Source: Sphingomonadales bacterium (GTDB lineage: Bacteria; Pseudomonadota; Alphaproteobacteria; Sphingomonadales; Sphingomonadaceae). Taken from it: DNA of 64,000 bases. Made by a program: the position numbers and the translations under genes. Location: contig JAIXPC010000013.1 of assembly GCA_027486415.1 (NCBI GenBank), positions 62,001 through 126,000 on the forward strand, written 5' to 3'. This document shows, piece after piece, positions 43,549-51,610 of the stretch (position 1 is the stretch's first letter; each line of letters starts with the position of its first letter). The notes under the pieces were generated by a model. That model worked only from the letters and a program-made list of their open reading frames with translations, was not told the origin of the DNA and ran no database searches.

Positions 43549-45843
43549 ATGTTGCCCCCCGGTATCGAGACCATAAACCACCTGGAAACGCTGGATGCCC
43601 GTCTGCGCTGGCTGTCGGCGTGGACGATCCACAACGCCAATCACCTGCGCGACAGCCGCGACGGGCTGAAGGTGGGCGGCCATCAGGCCAGTTGCGCCAG
43701 CATGACCAGCATCATGGCGTCGCTCTATTTCGGCGCGCTTGGCCCCAACGACCGCGTGGCGGTGAAGCCCCACGCCGGGCCGTTGCTGCACGCCATCCAC
43801 TATCTGATGGGCAACCAGAGCGAAGAAAAGCTTCGCAACTTCCGGGGTTTCGGCGGCGCGCAATCCTATCCCAGCCGCACCAAGGACGTTATCCCGGTCG
43901 ATTTTTCCACCGGCTCTGTCGGCCTTGGCGTCGCCGTCACCGCCTTTGCCTCGCTGTTCCAGGATTATCTCGTCGCCCATGGCCGGCTCGCACCCGAACA
44001 GACGGGGCGCATGATCGCGCTGATGGGCGATGCGGAACTGGACGAAGGCAATATCTACGAGGCCCTGATCGAAGGCTACAAGCACGACATCCGCAACCTG
44101 TGGTGGATCGTCGATTACAACCGCCAGAGCCTGGATCACACCACGGCAGACCGGATGTTCCGCCGCTTTGACGACATCTTCGAAACCTGCGGCTGGCGGG
44201 TGATCACGCTGAAGCATGGGCGAAAGCTGGCGGCGGCGGTGGCGGGGCCGGGCGGCGCGGCGCTGGAGGCGTGGATCGATGATTGCCCCAATGCCGATTA
44301 TGCCGCGCTCACCTATCAGGGCGGTGCGGCGTGGCGGGCGCGGCTGACGGCCGATCTGGGAAGCACGGTCGACCCTCTGCTGGCCGCGCATGATGACGAG
44401 GCGCTGGCGCTGCTGATGACCGATCTGGGCGGCCACTGCATCGCCACGCTGCTCGATGCCTATGCGACCGCTGCCAGCGACGACCGGCCGTGCCTGATCA
44501 TCGCCTACACGATCAAGGGCCGGGGCCTGCCATTCGCCGGCCACAAGGACAATCACGCCGGCCTGATGACGCCCAGCCAGATCGACGGCATGCGCGCATC
44601 GCTGGGCATCCCGCCGGGGGCCGAGTGGGAGCCCTGGGCCGGCCTTGGCGACAATCAGGCGGCTGCGCTCAAGGCCTTCGTCGCTGCCAGCCCCGCCGCC
44701 AGCCTGCCGCGTGATCGCGCGTTCGATTCCGTGCCGGTGCCCGCCATCCCGGCCCCGCCGGGCGACGAACAATCCACGCAAGGCGCCTTTGGCCGCATCC
44801 TGTTCGATCTGGCCAAGACGGCTGCGCCGCTGGCTGACCGGATCGTCACCACCTCGCCCGATGTCACCGTGTCAACCGGGCTTGGCCCATGGGTCAACGC
44901 GCGTGGCCTGTTCCGGCGGCAGCAGATGCCCGATGTGTTCCGCGCCGCGAAAATCCCGTCACCGCAGAAATGGCAAGGGCAGGTTTCTGGCCAGCACGTC
45001 GAACTGGGCATTGCCGAGCATAACCTGTTCCTCAATCTCGCCGCCGCCGGGCTGGCTGCACCGCTGTTCGGCACGCGGCTGATCCCGATCGGCACCGTCT
45101 ATGATCCGTTCATCGCGCGCGGGTTGGATGCGCTGAACTACGCCTGTTACCAGGATGCCCGCTTCATCCTGGTGGCAACGCCGTCGGGCGTCACGCTGGG
45201 GCCGGAAGGCGGCGCCCATCAATCCATCAACCCGCCGCTGATCGCCATGGGCCAGCCCGGCCTGGTCCATTACGAACCCGCCTATGCCGATGAACTGGCG
45301 CTGCTGCTCCACCACGCCTTCGGCCATGTGCAGGCTGATGATGGCGAAAGCGTCTATTTCCGCCTGTCCACCCGCGCCATCCCGCAGATCGCGCGAACCG
45401 GCGATGATTGGCAGGCCGGCGCGATTGCCGGCGGTTACTGGCTGCGTGCGCCGGCACCGGGGGCAGAGGCCGCCATCGTCGCCCTGGGCGCGTTGCTGCC
45501 CGAAGCGCTGGCAGCGTGGGACGCGCTGGTGGACGACATTCCCGGCCTTGGCCTGCTCGCCGTCACCAGCCCCGATCTGCTGCACCGTGGCTGGCGCGCC
45601 GGGCATGATGACAGCCACGTCGCCCGGCTGCTGGCCGCCTTGCGTCCCGGTGCGCGGCTGGTGACCCTGTGCGATGCCGCGCCTGCCAGCCTGTCTTGGC
45701 TGGGCGGCGTCCACGGCCACCGCACGTCACCGCTGGGGGTTGAGGTCTTTGGCCAGACGGGCGACCTTGTCGATCTCTATCACCACCACGGCCTTGATGC
45801 CGATGCGGTGATCGCGGCGATGGCGCGCGTGCTGACGGCCTGA
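43549..45843 (+). CDS. AceE/transketolase-like thiamine diphosphate enzyme (pyruvate dehydrogenase E1-like)
   Basis: This is a 764-residue ThDP enzyme. It has HQASCASMTSIMASLYFGAL, VDFSTGSVGLGVAVTAFASLFQDYL, the ThDP motif MGDAELDEGNIYEALIEGYKHDIRNLWWIVDYNRQSLD, and a second half with LGIAEHNLFLNLAAAGL, GGAHQSINPPLIAMGQPGLVHYEPAYADELALL. The last parts resemble homodimeric pyruvate dehydrogenase E1 (AceE) more than transketolase or Dxs, although it is shorter than AceE (about 890). No E2 or E3 gene is adjacent, so its complex and substrate are open. I start it at ATG 43549 (MLPPGIETINHLETLD). The track start overlaps the GST gene on the other strand. Confidence 0.82.
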   Translation: MLPPGIETINHLETLDARLRWLSAWTIHNANHLRDSRDGLKVGGHQASCASMTSIMASLYFGALGPNDRVAVKPHAGPLLHAIHYLMGNQSEEKLRNFRGFGGAQSYPSRTKDVIPVDFSTGSVGLGVAVTAFASLFQDYLVAHGRLAPEQTGRMIALMGDAELDEGNIYEALIEGYKHDIRNLWWIVDYNRQSLDHTTADRMFRRFDDIFETCGWRVITLKHGRKLAAAVAGPGGAALEAWIDDCPNADYAALTYQGGAAWRARLTADLGSTVDPLLAAHDDEALALLMTDLGGHCIATLLDAYATAASDDRPCLIIAYTIKGRGLPFAGHKDNHAGLMTPSQIDGMRASLGIPPGAEWEPWAGLGDNQAAALKAFVAASPAASLPRDRAFDSVPVPAIPAPPGDEQSTQGAFGRILFDLAKTAAPLADRIVTTSPDVTVSTGLGPWVNARGLFRRQQMPDVFRAAKIPSPQKWQGQVSGQHVELGIAEHNLFLNLAAAGLAAPLFGTRLIPIGTVYDPFIARGLDALNYACYQDARFILVATPSGVTLGPEGGAHQSINPPLIAMGQPGLVHYEPAYADELALLLHHAFGHVQADDGESVYFRLSTRAIPQIARTGDDWQAGAIAGGYWLRAPAPGAEAAIVALGALLPEALAAWDALVDDIPGLGLLAVTSPDLLHRGWRAGHDDSHVARLLAALRPGARLVTLCDAAPASLSWLGGVHGHRTSPLGVEVFGQTGDLVDLYHHHGLDADAVIAAMARVLTA

Positions 45844-45847
45844 CCGG

Positions 45848-46042
45848 TCAGGTCGCCTTCCCGGCTTCCGTCAGATCAAGCTTGCGGGCTTCCACCCGCC
45901 GATCGCTCCGCAGTGCCGCCCGCGGCGAGGTTGGCGGCGGATCGTCAATCGGCGGCGGCGCCGGATCGGGATCGATGGGCTGGTCGGGCGGCAGATCGGG
46001 CGGCATTTCGGGCGGTACGCCCGGGGCGGGGGGAATGGCCAT
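45848..46042 (-). CDS. small proline-rich protein, hypothetical
   Basis: This is a 64-residue ORF with an extremely Pro/Asp-rich N-terminal half (PPDLPPDQPIDPDPAPPPIDDPPP) and a basic C-terminus (RSDRRVEARKLDLTEAGKAT). AGGA lies about nine bases upstream of the ATG at 46042. No domain is recognised. It is convergent with the AceE-like gene, four bases apart. It could be real, since such short Pro-rich proteins occur in this order, or a chance ORF in GC-rich DNA. Support is moderate. Confidence 0.45.
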   Translation of the reverse strand: MAIPPAPGVPPEMPPDLPPDQPIDPDPAPPPIDDPPPTSPRAALRSDRRVEARKLDLTEAGKAT

Positions 46043-46265
46043 GGCGGTTCATCCTGATCAGACGGTCACTGAAGGCTGTCGCACCGCCAACGGGCTGCCC
46101 AGCATCGGTATCTACCCGCAAGATCAGCGCGCTGGTCGTCGTCAATAATCGTTAAGATGTGGTAGTTTCCGACGCTGTTTGCGCCCCCCCCTTTCAAGGG
46201 AAACAGGGCTGTCGGCGATCCCTGTATCGCCTGATGACCGGCCCACAACAAGAAGGGGATGCAAG

Positions 46266-46970
46266 ATGAAGACACTCCGCTCGATTGCAATGGCCGCGAT
46301 GGCCTCGGCTCTCGTGGCCAGCCCGGCGCTCGCCGTCGATTCCGTTACGTTTGCCCAGTTCACCCAGCAGGGGTCCGGCCAACCGGTGACCTATACCAAC
46401 ACCGGTGCCGGAAATACGCTGACCGCCAGCAATGCTCCGGTGTTCTTCGTGATCAATGATTTTGGCCCGGCCGGCTCCGTCCCGGCAGTCATGTCGTTGT
46501 CGGCAACGTCCAGCAACACGGTCTTTGCCGGGCCCAACAGCTTCACCCAGCGGGGCTATTCGGGCACGCTCAGCTTTACCGGGGCCGGTGGGGTCAACCT
46601 GTTGACGGTGAACTTCATTGACGCGACCCTGGCCATTGATCTTGGCCTTGGCTCGGGCAGCCTGTTCAACACCGATCCGCCGTCGCCGATCGCCTTCACG
46701 TCCGATGTGCTCACGCTGCCGCCGCTTGCTGCCGAAAACTTCAGCCTGGCGTTCACCAGCATCAACCCGCTGTTCTCCGTTGGTGCCAACGGCTTCGGCT
46801 CGGGCTTCACCGCTGCGGTGGCCGGTTCGTTTGCTGGCGCTGAAGAATTGGATCCGGGTGGCGGCGAAGTGCCGGAACCGGGCACCTGGGCGATGATGCT
46901 CGCCGGTTTCGGCCTTGTCGGCCTTTCGGCGCGTCGCCGTCGCGGCCTGCGCCCGGTCGTCAGCGCCTGA
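46266..46970 (+). CDS. PEPxxWA-CTERM sorting domain protein
   Basis: This is a 234-residue exported protein. The Sec signal peptide is KTLRSIAMAAMASALVASPALAVDS. The body is Ser/Thr/Gly/Asn-rich beta-type sequence (SVTFAQFTQQGSGQPVTYTNTGAGNTLTASN) without a known enzyme motif. The C-terminus is EVPEPGTWAMMLAGFGLVGLSARRRR, a textbook PEP-CTERM: Pro-Glu-Pro, Trp-Ala-Met-Met, membrane helix and Arg cluster. The PEP-CTERM/exosortase system removes this tail and sends the protein to the envelope or matrix. GAAGGGG lies before the ATG at 46266. The exosortase gene is not in the window. Confidence 0.93.
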   Translation: MKTLRSIAMAAMASALVASPALAVDSVTFAQFTQQGSGQPVTYTNTGAGNTLTASNAPVFFVINDFGPAGSVPAVMSLSATSSNTVFAGPNSFTQRGYSGTLSFTGAGGVNLLTVNFIDATLAIDLGLGSGSLFNTDPPSPIAFTSDVLTLPPLAAENFSLAFTSINPLFSVGANGFGSGFTAAVAGSFAGAEELDPGGGEVPEPGTWAMMLAGFGLVGLSARRRRGLRPVVSA

Positions 46971-47066
46971 CGAGATCCCCCCTGGTGAAGGGGGGTGTCC
47001 CGCCGCCCGACCCGGTCCCGCCACGCCAATGTGGTGCCACTGGCCAGGGCGAGGGAATGATACGGC

Positions 47067-47099
47067 AAGGGGCGGATGCGGGTTTCGCATCCGCCCCTT
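47067..47099. terminator. strong bidirectional terminator
   Basis: AAGGGGCGGATGCG and CGCATCCGCCCCTT form a perfect 14-bp stem around a short loop, between the convergent PEP-CTERM gene and the hybrid kinase gene. A weaker hairpin (CCCCCC...GGGGGG, 46977-46995) directly follows the PEP-CTERM stop. Confidence 0.75.
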
Positions 47100-47118
47100 C
47101 CATCTTGTGCAACAAGGA

Positions 47119-49515
47119 TCAGGTGAGGACAGCGCCGCCCGATTGCGCGATCATCACCAGTCGCGCCAGTTCCGGCAGCGACTTGCAGCCCGAACGGTGC
47201 ATGATCTCGGCGCGGTGGTTTTCCACGGTGCGCTGGCTCAGCTTCAGATCGGCGGCGATATTCTTGCTGGGGTGCCCATCCAGCACCATCGCCATCACCT
47301 CGCGCTGACGCGGGGTGAGCGAGACCAGCCGGGCCGCAGCGGCGGCGGCGGCGGCGCGGCGTTCCTCGCTGATGCCATCGTCGGCCCGGGTGCGGCTGGC
47401 GAGGGCGCGCTTGATGCTGGCGATGATCACCGCGCTTGATGCCGGCTTCTCGATGAAATCGACCGCGCCGGCCTTCATCGCCGCGACCGCCATCGCCACA
47501 TCGCCCTGGCCGGTGATTATGATCGCCGGCGGCAACGTGCCGGCCGATTTCAGGCTGCGAAGCAGATCGAGGCCGGTTTCGCCCGGCATCATCGCATCGA
47601 TCAGCAGGCAGCCATCGGTGCCCGGTTGCCAGTTGGCGCGGAAGGCCGCGCTGGAGGCGTGCAGTTGCACCTTGAGGCCGGCGTCGGCCAGCAACAGGCC
47701 CAGCTGTTCGCGCACGTCCGGATCATCATCGATGATGTGGACGATCTCCGCTGCGGCACTGGTGGCAGCTTCGTCGCCATTGTCGCCCGCCTGGGGATCG
47801 GCCAGCGGCAGGCCGGCCTGTTTCAGGGCAACGGTGATCGCGGACACCAGATCGGCCTGTCGCACCGGCTTGGCCAGCCGCTGCACATCGCGTTCGGCCA
47901 GCCGGCTCACTACCTCGGCGCTGGTGTCGCCCGTCAGCATGATCGCCGGCACCCGGCGCTGGTGCAGGGCCAGCAGGCGGGCGCGCAGATCGTCCACCAG
48001 CTCCAGCCCATCGCGATCGAGCAGTCGATAATCGGCGATGATCAGATCGGGCGTGGCGATGGACAATGCCGCAACCGCCTCGGTCTCGTCGCGGGCGGTC
48101 ACCACGTTGTGGCCATTGGCCCGCAGCAATTCGGTCATCACCGCCAGCACCTCGGCATCGTCGTCGATCAGCAGGATGCGGGCCGTGACGGATGGTGTCG
48201 CCAGGGCAGCACCGGCCGTGCCGTGATCGTCGGCGGGGCTGGCCACGGCCTCCAGCGGCACCGTGATGGCGAACATGGTGCCATGGCCATCACCGGTTCT
48301 TGACGCCAGCGCAATCGGGTGATCCAGCATGGCCGCCATGTTGCGGACCACGGCAAGGCCAAGGGCGACGCCGGCCCCGGCGCCCGGTTCGGCCGCAAGG
48401 ATGGCCGCCTGCTGATCGGCCGGAATGCCGGCCCCGGTGTCCCACACTTCGATGCGAACGCTGTTGCCGCGCCGCCGCGCCCCGATCAACACGCCGCCCT
48501 TCACCGTGGTCTTCAGGGAACTGGTAACAAGGTTGCGGATCATCGCGCCCAGCAGCCGGCGATCGCTGCGGACCACCAGCCGGGTCGGCACGTGGCGCAG
48601 TTCCAGCCGGGCGGTCTGAGCGAGCGCCGCCACGTCGTGTGCCACCTCGGCCAACAGATCACCCAGCACAAAGCTGGACATGGCGATATCGACGGCACCT
48701 GCCTCCAGGCGGCTGCGATCCCGCAGACCGTCGAGCAGGGACGCCATGGCATCCAGCGCCAGGTCCAGCCGGCCCACCAGCCGCTGCAGCTCGGGATCCT
48801 GGGCCTTGCCGGCCAGCAGTTCCTGCAACAGCATCAACGTCTGCAATGGCTGGCGCAGGTCGTGGCTCGCTGCCGACAGGAAACGCGCCGACGCCTGTCC
48901 CGCCGCGTCGGCTGCGGCGCGGGCCTGGGCGACGGCCTGTTCGGCGTTCTTGCGGTCGGTCACATCCAGATAGGTGATGACGACGCCGTTGATGCGATTG
49001 TCGTGGGTGCGGAACGGCTGCACCCGGCGGTTGAACCAGGTGCCATCGCTGGCGCGCAACTGGCGATCCTCGCACGTGCCGCCCCGGCAGACGGTGGCAA
49101 TGTCATCGGCCAGCATGGGATCGGGCGTGTGCGATGCCAGATCGAACACCGGCCGGCCGATATCGCCGGGCAGCATGTTGAACAGGCTGCGAGTGGCGGG
49201 CGTGAAGAAGCGAATGCGATTTTCCGCGTCCAGCACGACGGTGGCGATGCCGGTGCTGTCCAGCACGTTTTCCAGTGTCGCCGAAAGCGTTTTCTGTCGC
49301 TCCCGCGCATCCTGCAGCTGGGCGGCGAGCGCCGCGACTTCGGCCTCAAGTGCGCGCATTTCCTGGTCACCTCGGCCGGCCCCATCGCGCGCCACCTGAA
49401 AATCCGCCACGTTGAGGCTGCGGTCGGTCGCTGACGTGCGCGATCGCCGGCGCGTCGTCGCCGCTGCGGCCTCGCCACTGGTTGGTTCGGTCGTCGTCCC
49501 TGGCAGCTCTGCCAT
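47119..49515 (-). CDS. PAS-histidine kinase-REC-REC-LuxR hybrid regulator
   Basis: This is a 798-residue, apparently soluble regulator with the whole phosphorelay and the DNA-binding output on one chain. A coiled segment (about residues 50-85) leads to a PAS domain (about 80-190). The H-box is RFLSAASHDLRQPLQTL (His218). The ATPase region has DTGAGIP (about 359-364) and GVALGLAVVRNMA, but the N-box reads IRNLVTSSLKTT, with Ser at 332 where Asn is expected. REC1 is about 446-565 (Asp495) and REC2 about 591-705 (Asp640, LLIDAMMPGETG). A FixJ/LuxR helix-turn-helix occupies 728-795 (LTPRQREVMAMVLDGHPSKNIAADLKLSQRTVENHRAEI). The ATG at 49515 has AGGGAGG five bases upstream. The track start at 49704 lacks such a site. 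The signal and target genes are unknown. Confidence 0.88.
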   Translation of the reverse strand: MAELPGTTTEPTSGEAAAATTRRRSRTSATDRSLNVADFQVARDGAGRGDQEMRALEAEVAALAAQLQDARERQKTLSATLENVLDSTGIATVVLDAENRIRFFTPATRSLFNMLPGDIGRPVFDLASHTPDPMLADDIATVCRGGTCEDRQLRASDGTWFNRRVQPFRTHDNRINGVVITYLDVTDRKNAEQAVAQARAAADAAGQASARFLSAASHDLRQPLQTLMLLQELLAGKAQDPELQRLVGRLDLALDAMASLLDGLRDRSRLEAGAVDIAMSSFVLGDLLAEVAHDVAALAQTARLELRHVPTRLVVRSDRRLLGAMIRNLVTSSLKTTVKGGVLIGARRRGNSVRIEVWDTGAGIPADQQAAILAAEPGAGAGVALGLAVVRNMAAMLDHPIALASRTGDGHGTMFAITVPLEAVASPADDHGTAGAALATPSVTARILLIDDDAEVLAVMTELLRANGHNVVTARDETEAVAALSIATPDLIIADYRLLDRDGLELVDDLRARLLALHQRRVPAIMLTGDTSAEVVSRLAERDVQRLAKPVRQADLVSAITVALKQAGLPLADPQAGDNGDEAATSAAAEIVHIIDDDPDVREQLGLLLADAGLKVQLHASSAAFRANWQPGTDGCLLIDAMMPGETGLDLLRSLKSAGTLPPAIIITGQGDVAMAVAAMKAGAVDFIEKPASSAVIIASIKRALASRTRADDGISEERRAAAAAAAARLVSLTPRQREVMAMVLDGHPSKNIAADLKLSQRTVENHRAEIMHRSGCKSLPELARLVMIAQSGGAVLT

Positions 49516-49909
49516 TGTCGCCTCCCTGTCCATCCTGCCCTGTCCATCCTGCCCTGACACACATGCCGGCAGGCAATTGCCGCCCCCGTTGGCGCCGAGT
49601 CCCTTGGGGGCAGGGCTGAAGCGGTGGCGGCGTAAAGGCTCTTGCTGTTCATTACACGAAATTGCTGAAAATATCATCAGCCATAGCGCGTATGCTTTAC
49701 GCAACCACTACAAGTCCAATCATCCCGTCCGAAAATCAAACCAGCCTGTCCTGAAATTTAGATATGACGAAAGAGTAATTATTTGGCAAATAGCGTTCTT
49801 GCGTGTTCATCAGAATGAAAAGAAATCACCGCCCATCGGAAAATGGGCGGTTCTTTTTATCATTACTGAAATGTTTCGTAGGGTATGCCCCCATGTATTC
49901 GGTCGATCC
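49516..49909. other. gene-free, partly AT-rich intergenic region
   Basis: These roughly 390 bases contain no credible CDS. Next to the kinase start is a 14-base tandem duplication (CTGTCCATCCTGCC twice, about 49526-49553). From about 49650 to 49880 the base composition becomes clearly AT-richer than the surroundings, with the low-GC stretch AAATTTAGATATGACGAAAG. A strong hairpin (49828-49851) closes the region on the csbD side. The kinase promoter (minus strand) should lie here. Track ORFs 49412..50389 and 49803..50192 (plus) and 49810..50076 (minus) have no support. Confidence 0.6.
49828..49858. terminator. intrinsic terminator downstream of csbD (possibly bidirectional)
   Basis: ACCGCCCAT and ATGGGCGGT form a 9-bp stem around a 6-base loop. 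On the plus strand TCTTTTT follows. On the minus strand the tail is GATTTCTTTTC. On the minus strand it lies about 60 bases after the csbD stop and is its most likely terminator. On the plus strand there is no gene upstream for it to serve. Confidence 0.8.
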
Positions 49910-50098
49910 TCACCGCTTGGCCTTTGGTGGCGCCGCCGCGCTGGCCTTGCCTGTGGCCGTTTGCACCTTGCCCTTGGCCTTCTGCGCCTTGCCTTCGATC
50001 TCCAGGCCGGGGTCGTCCAGCAGATCACCCGCCGCCGCCTTCGCACTGCCAGCTGCCTTGTTCGCGGCGCCAGCAACTGTTTTCTTGTTGATGGCCAT
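49910..50098 (-). CDS. CsbD family stress protein
   Basis: This is a 62-residue, Ala/Lys-rich, helical protein: MAINKKTVAGAANKAAGSAKAAAGDLLDDPGLEIEGKAQKAKGKVQTATGKA. The GDLLDDPGLEIEGKAQKAKGKVQ core is the CsbD signature. CsbD-like proteins are abundant stress proteins, often under general stress control (sigma-B in Bacillus, EcfG in alphaproteobacteria). Their molecular role is unknown. GGGAGGA precedes the ATG at 50098. I looked for a GGAAC-type EcfG promoter upstream and did not find a convincing one. Confidence 0.88.
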   Translation of the reverse strand: MAINKKTVAGAANKAAGSAKAAAGDLLDDPGLEIEGKAQKAKGKVQTATGKASAAAPPKAKR

Positions 50099-50388
50099 GG
50101 CGACGTCCTCCCAACGGCGATCAGGGTACTGCCCCGGCGCCGGGTCCGGGGGGGAACCGGGGGGTCTTGCCGGGGCAGTAACGATTACCTAACCCCGCGC
50201 CAAAATGCCGTGGAGGGTCGGGTTCTACTCACCCGGCTGCGCTGCGACGTGTCTGCCCACACTTTCACAGCGGTATTTTCCGGTGCTGCCGCCATGCTGA
50301 CCGCAGCGCAATCGTCGCTGCGGGGGCGGCCTTGGTGCTGCCCGAGTCGCACGCGTCATTCGATCCCGAACCAAACCGGAGGCCCTTG
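50099..50388. other. intergenic region with a large inverted repeat
   Basis: This is a roughly 290-base gap between divergent csbD and a small plus-strand gene. It holds a perfect 11-bp inverted repeat, TACTGCCCCGG (50127-50137) and CCGGGGCAGTA (50170-50180), enclosing a very G-rich 32-base loop. The repeat begins about 30 bases upstream of the csbD ATG. It could be a structured csbD leader, a regulator site or a factor-independent stop. I see no CDS here. Confidence 0.55.
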
Positions 50389-50652
50389 ATGCGGACCCGC
50401 TCCAGCACAGTGCAATTCCAGTCTGCCTTCCGTCTGCCCGGCAGCCCGCAAGCCCATCCGCCGGGCCTCTATCGCGTCATCACCGGCGAGGAAGAGGTGC
50501 GCGGCCTGTCATTCGTGGCCTGGCGCACCGTCTTTGCCCGGCTGCAGGTGCCCGCTCTCGGCACGCCGGCGTCGTCTGTCGATCACGTGCCGGTCTGCAT
50601 CGATGAACTGGAAGCCTGCGTGTGCCACGACCGGCTCATGGCAGACGCCTGA
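50389..50652 (+). CDS. small conserved hypothetical protein
   Basis: This is an 87-residue protein: MRTRSSTVQFQSAFRLPGSPQAHPPGLYRVITGEEEVRGLSFVAWRTVFARLQVPALG... with a Cys-containing C-terminus (VCIDELEACVCHDRLMADA). The PGLYRVITGEEEVRGLSFVAWR core looks like a small alphaproteobacterial family of unknown function that I recall only by pattern. GGAGG lies seven bases upstream of ATG 50389. The track start at 50332 lacks one. It precedes the transglutaminase-like gene by 35 bases, so the two may be co-transcribed. Confidence 0.7.
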   Translation: MRTRSSTVQFQSAFRLPGSPQAHPPGLYRVITGEEEVRGLSFVAWRTVFARLQVPALGTPASSVDHVPVCIDELEACVCHDRLMADA

Positions 50653-50687
50653 ATGAACGGCGGTGACCCGCTCAGCCGCGGTGGCCC

Positions 50688-51542
50688 GTGCTGATCCGCT
50701 GCGGACACGCCATCACCCTGCGCTTTGCCGTGCCCACCGCGCTTGTCGCCCTCCTGGCGGTGCGTCCGCACCAGCCGGGCGTCACCATTGTCAGCGAAAC
50801 CCACCGCAACAGCCTTGGCCTGCCGGTCAGCGATTATGTCGATGGCTTTGGCAACCGCTGTCAGCGGCTGATGGCACCGGCGGGCAGCGTGACGCTGGCT
50901 GGCGAGGTGCTGGTCGAGTGTGACGGCCAGCCCGATCCGGTGTTGGACGGCGCTGGGGAAGTGCCGCCGGCCGCTCTGCCGGCGTCAACGCTCGTCTACC
51001 TGCTTGGCAGTCGTTACTGCGAAACCGATCGGCTGAGCCAGTTCGCCTGGGACCGTTTCGGCCATCTGCCGCCCGGCTGGGGCCGGGTGCAGGCGATCTG
51101 CGATTTCGTCCACGCCCACGTGCGCTTTGGCTATGATCACGCCAATGCCACCCGCACCGCGCTCGACACGCTGGAAGGCCGCGCCGGCGTCTGCCGCGAT
51201 TTCGCCCATCTTGCCATCGCGCTGATCCGCTGCCTCAACATCCCCGCGCGCTATGTCACCGGCTATCTGGGCGATATCGGCGTGCCGCCGGCCGGACCGA
51301 TGGATTTCAGCGCCTGGATCGAGGTGTTCCTGGGCGATGCCTGGCACGTGTTTGATCCGCGCTTCAACAAGCGCCGCATCGGCCGCGTGGTGATCGCGCG
51401 CGGGCGCGATGCCGCCGATGTGCCCATCATCCACAGTTTCGGCCCCCACACCCTCGATCATTTTTCGGTGTGGGCCTTCGAAATGCCGGCGGATGCTGCC
51501 ACCCAGCCAGCCGCGCCCGCCGAAGGGGCGGTGCCGGTCTGA
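50688..51542 (+). CDS. transglutaminase-like protein with an altered catalytic His
   Basis: This is a 284-residue protein with an N-terminal beta-type domain and a papain/transglutaminase fold: YVLGSRYCETDRLSQFAWDRFG-type region, VQAICDFVHAHVRFGYDHANATRTALDTLEGRAGVCRDFAHLAIALIRCLNIPARYVTGYL. The nucleophile Cys169 and the Asp223 (HVFDPRFNKRRIGRV) are present. The position that normally holds the catalytic His (DFHAWFEVYL-type) reads MDFSAWIEVFL, with Ser208. It may be inactive or use another residue. The GTG at 50688 is the only reasonable start. There is no signal peptide, so it is probably cytoplasmic. Confidence 0.82.
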   Translation: MLIRCGHAITLRFAVPTALVALLAVRPHQPGVTIVSETHRNSLGLPVSDYVDGFGNRCQRLMAPAGSVTLAGEVLVECDGQPDPVLDGAGEVPPAALPASTLVYLLGSRYCETDRLSQFAWDRFGHLPPGWGRVQAICDFVHAHVRFGYDHANATRTALDTLEGRAGVCRDFAHLAIALIRCLNIPARYVTGYLGDIGVPPAGPMDFSAWIEVFLGDAWHVFDPRFNKRRIGRVVIARGRDAADVPIIHSFGPHTLDHFSVWAFEMPADAATQPAAPAEGAVPV

Positions 51543-51551
51543 ACGCTGGCG

Positions 51552-51576
51552 GGAACGTTTGCCGGTTTGTGTCGTT
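51552..51576 (+). promoter_or_regulatory. EcfG-type general stress promoter
   Basis: GGAAC (51552-51556), 16 bases, then CGTT (51573-51576) matches the known alphaproteobacterial EcfG promoter consensus (GGAAC-N16/17-CGTT). It lies 34 bases upstream of the ATG of the small lipoprotein gene and starts 9 bases after the transglutaminase stop. The gene for the sigma factor itself is about 400 bases away. Confidence 0.8.
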
Positions 51577-51610
51577 GCGTAGTGTACCCTTCAATCAGGA
51601 GAAGCTCCTT

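Noticed and set aside
49412-50192. Plus ORFs 49412..50389 and 49803..50192 as genes
   Set aside because: They cross the kinase 5' end, a strong terminator and csbD in antisense, and show no domain or ribosome site.
50099-50260. EcfG promoter for csbD
   Set aside because: The minus strand upstream of csbD has no GGAAC followed at 16-19 bases by (C)GTT. The GGAAC on the plus strand at about 50154 faces the wrong way and lacks a -10 match.
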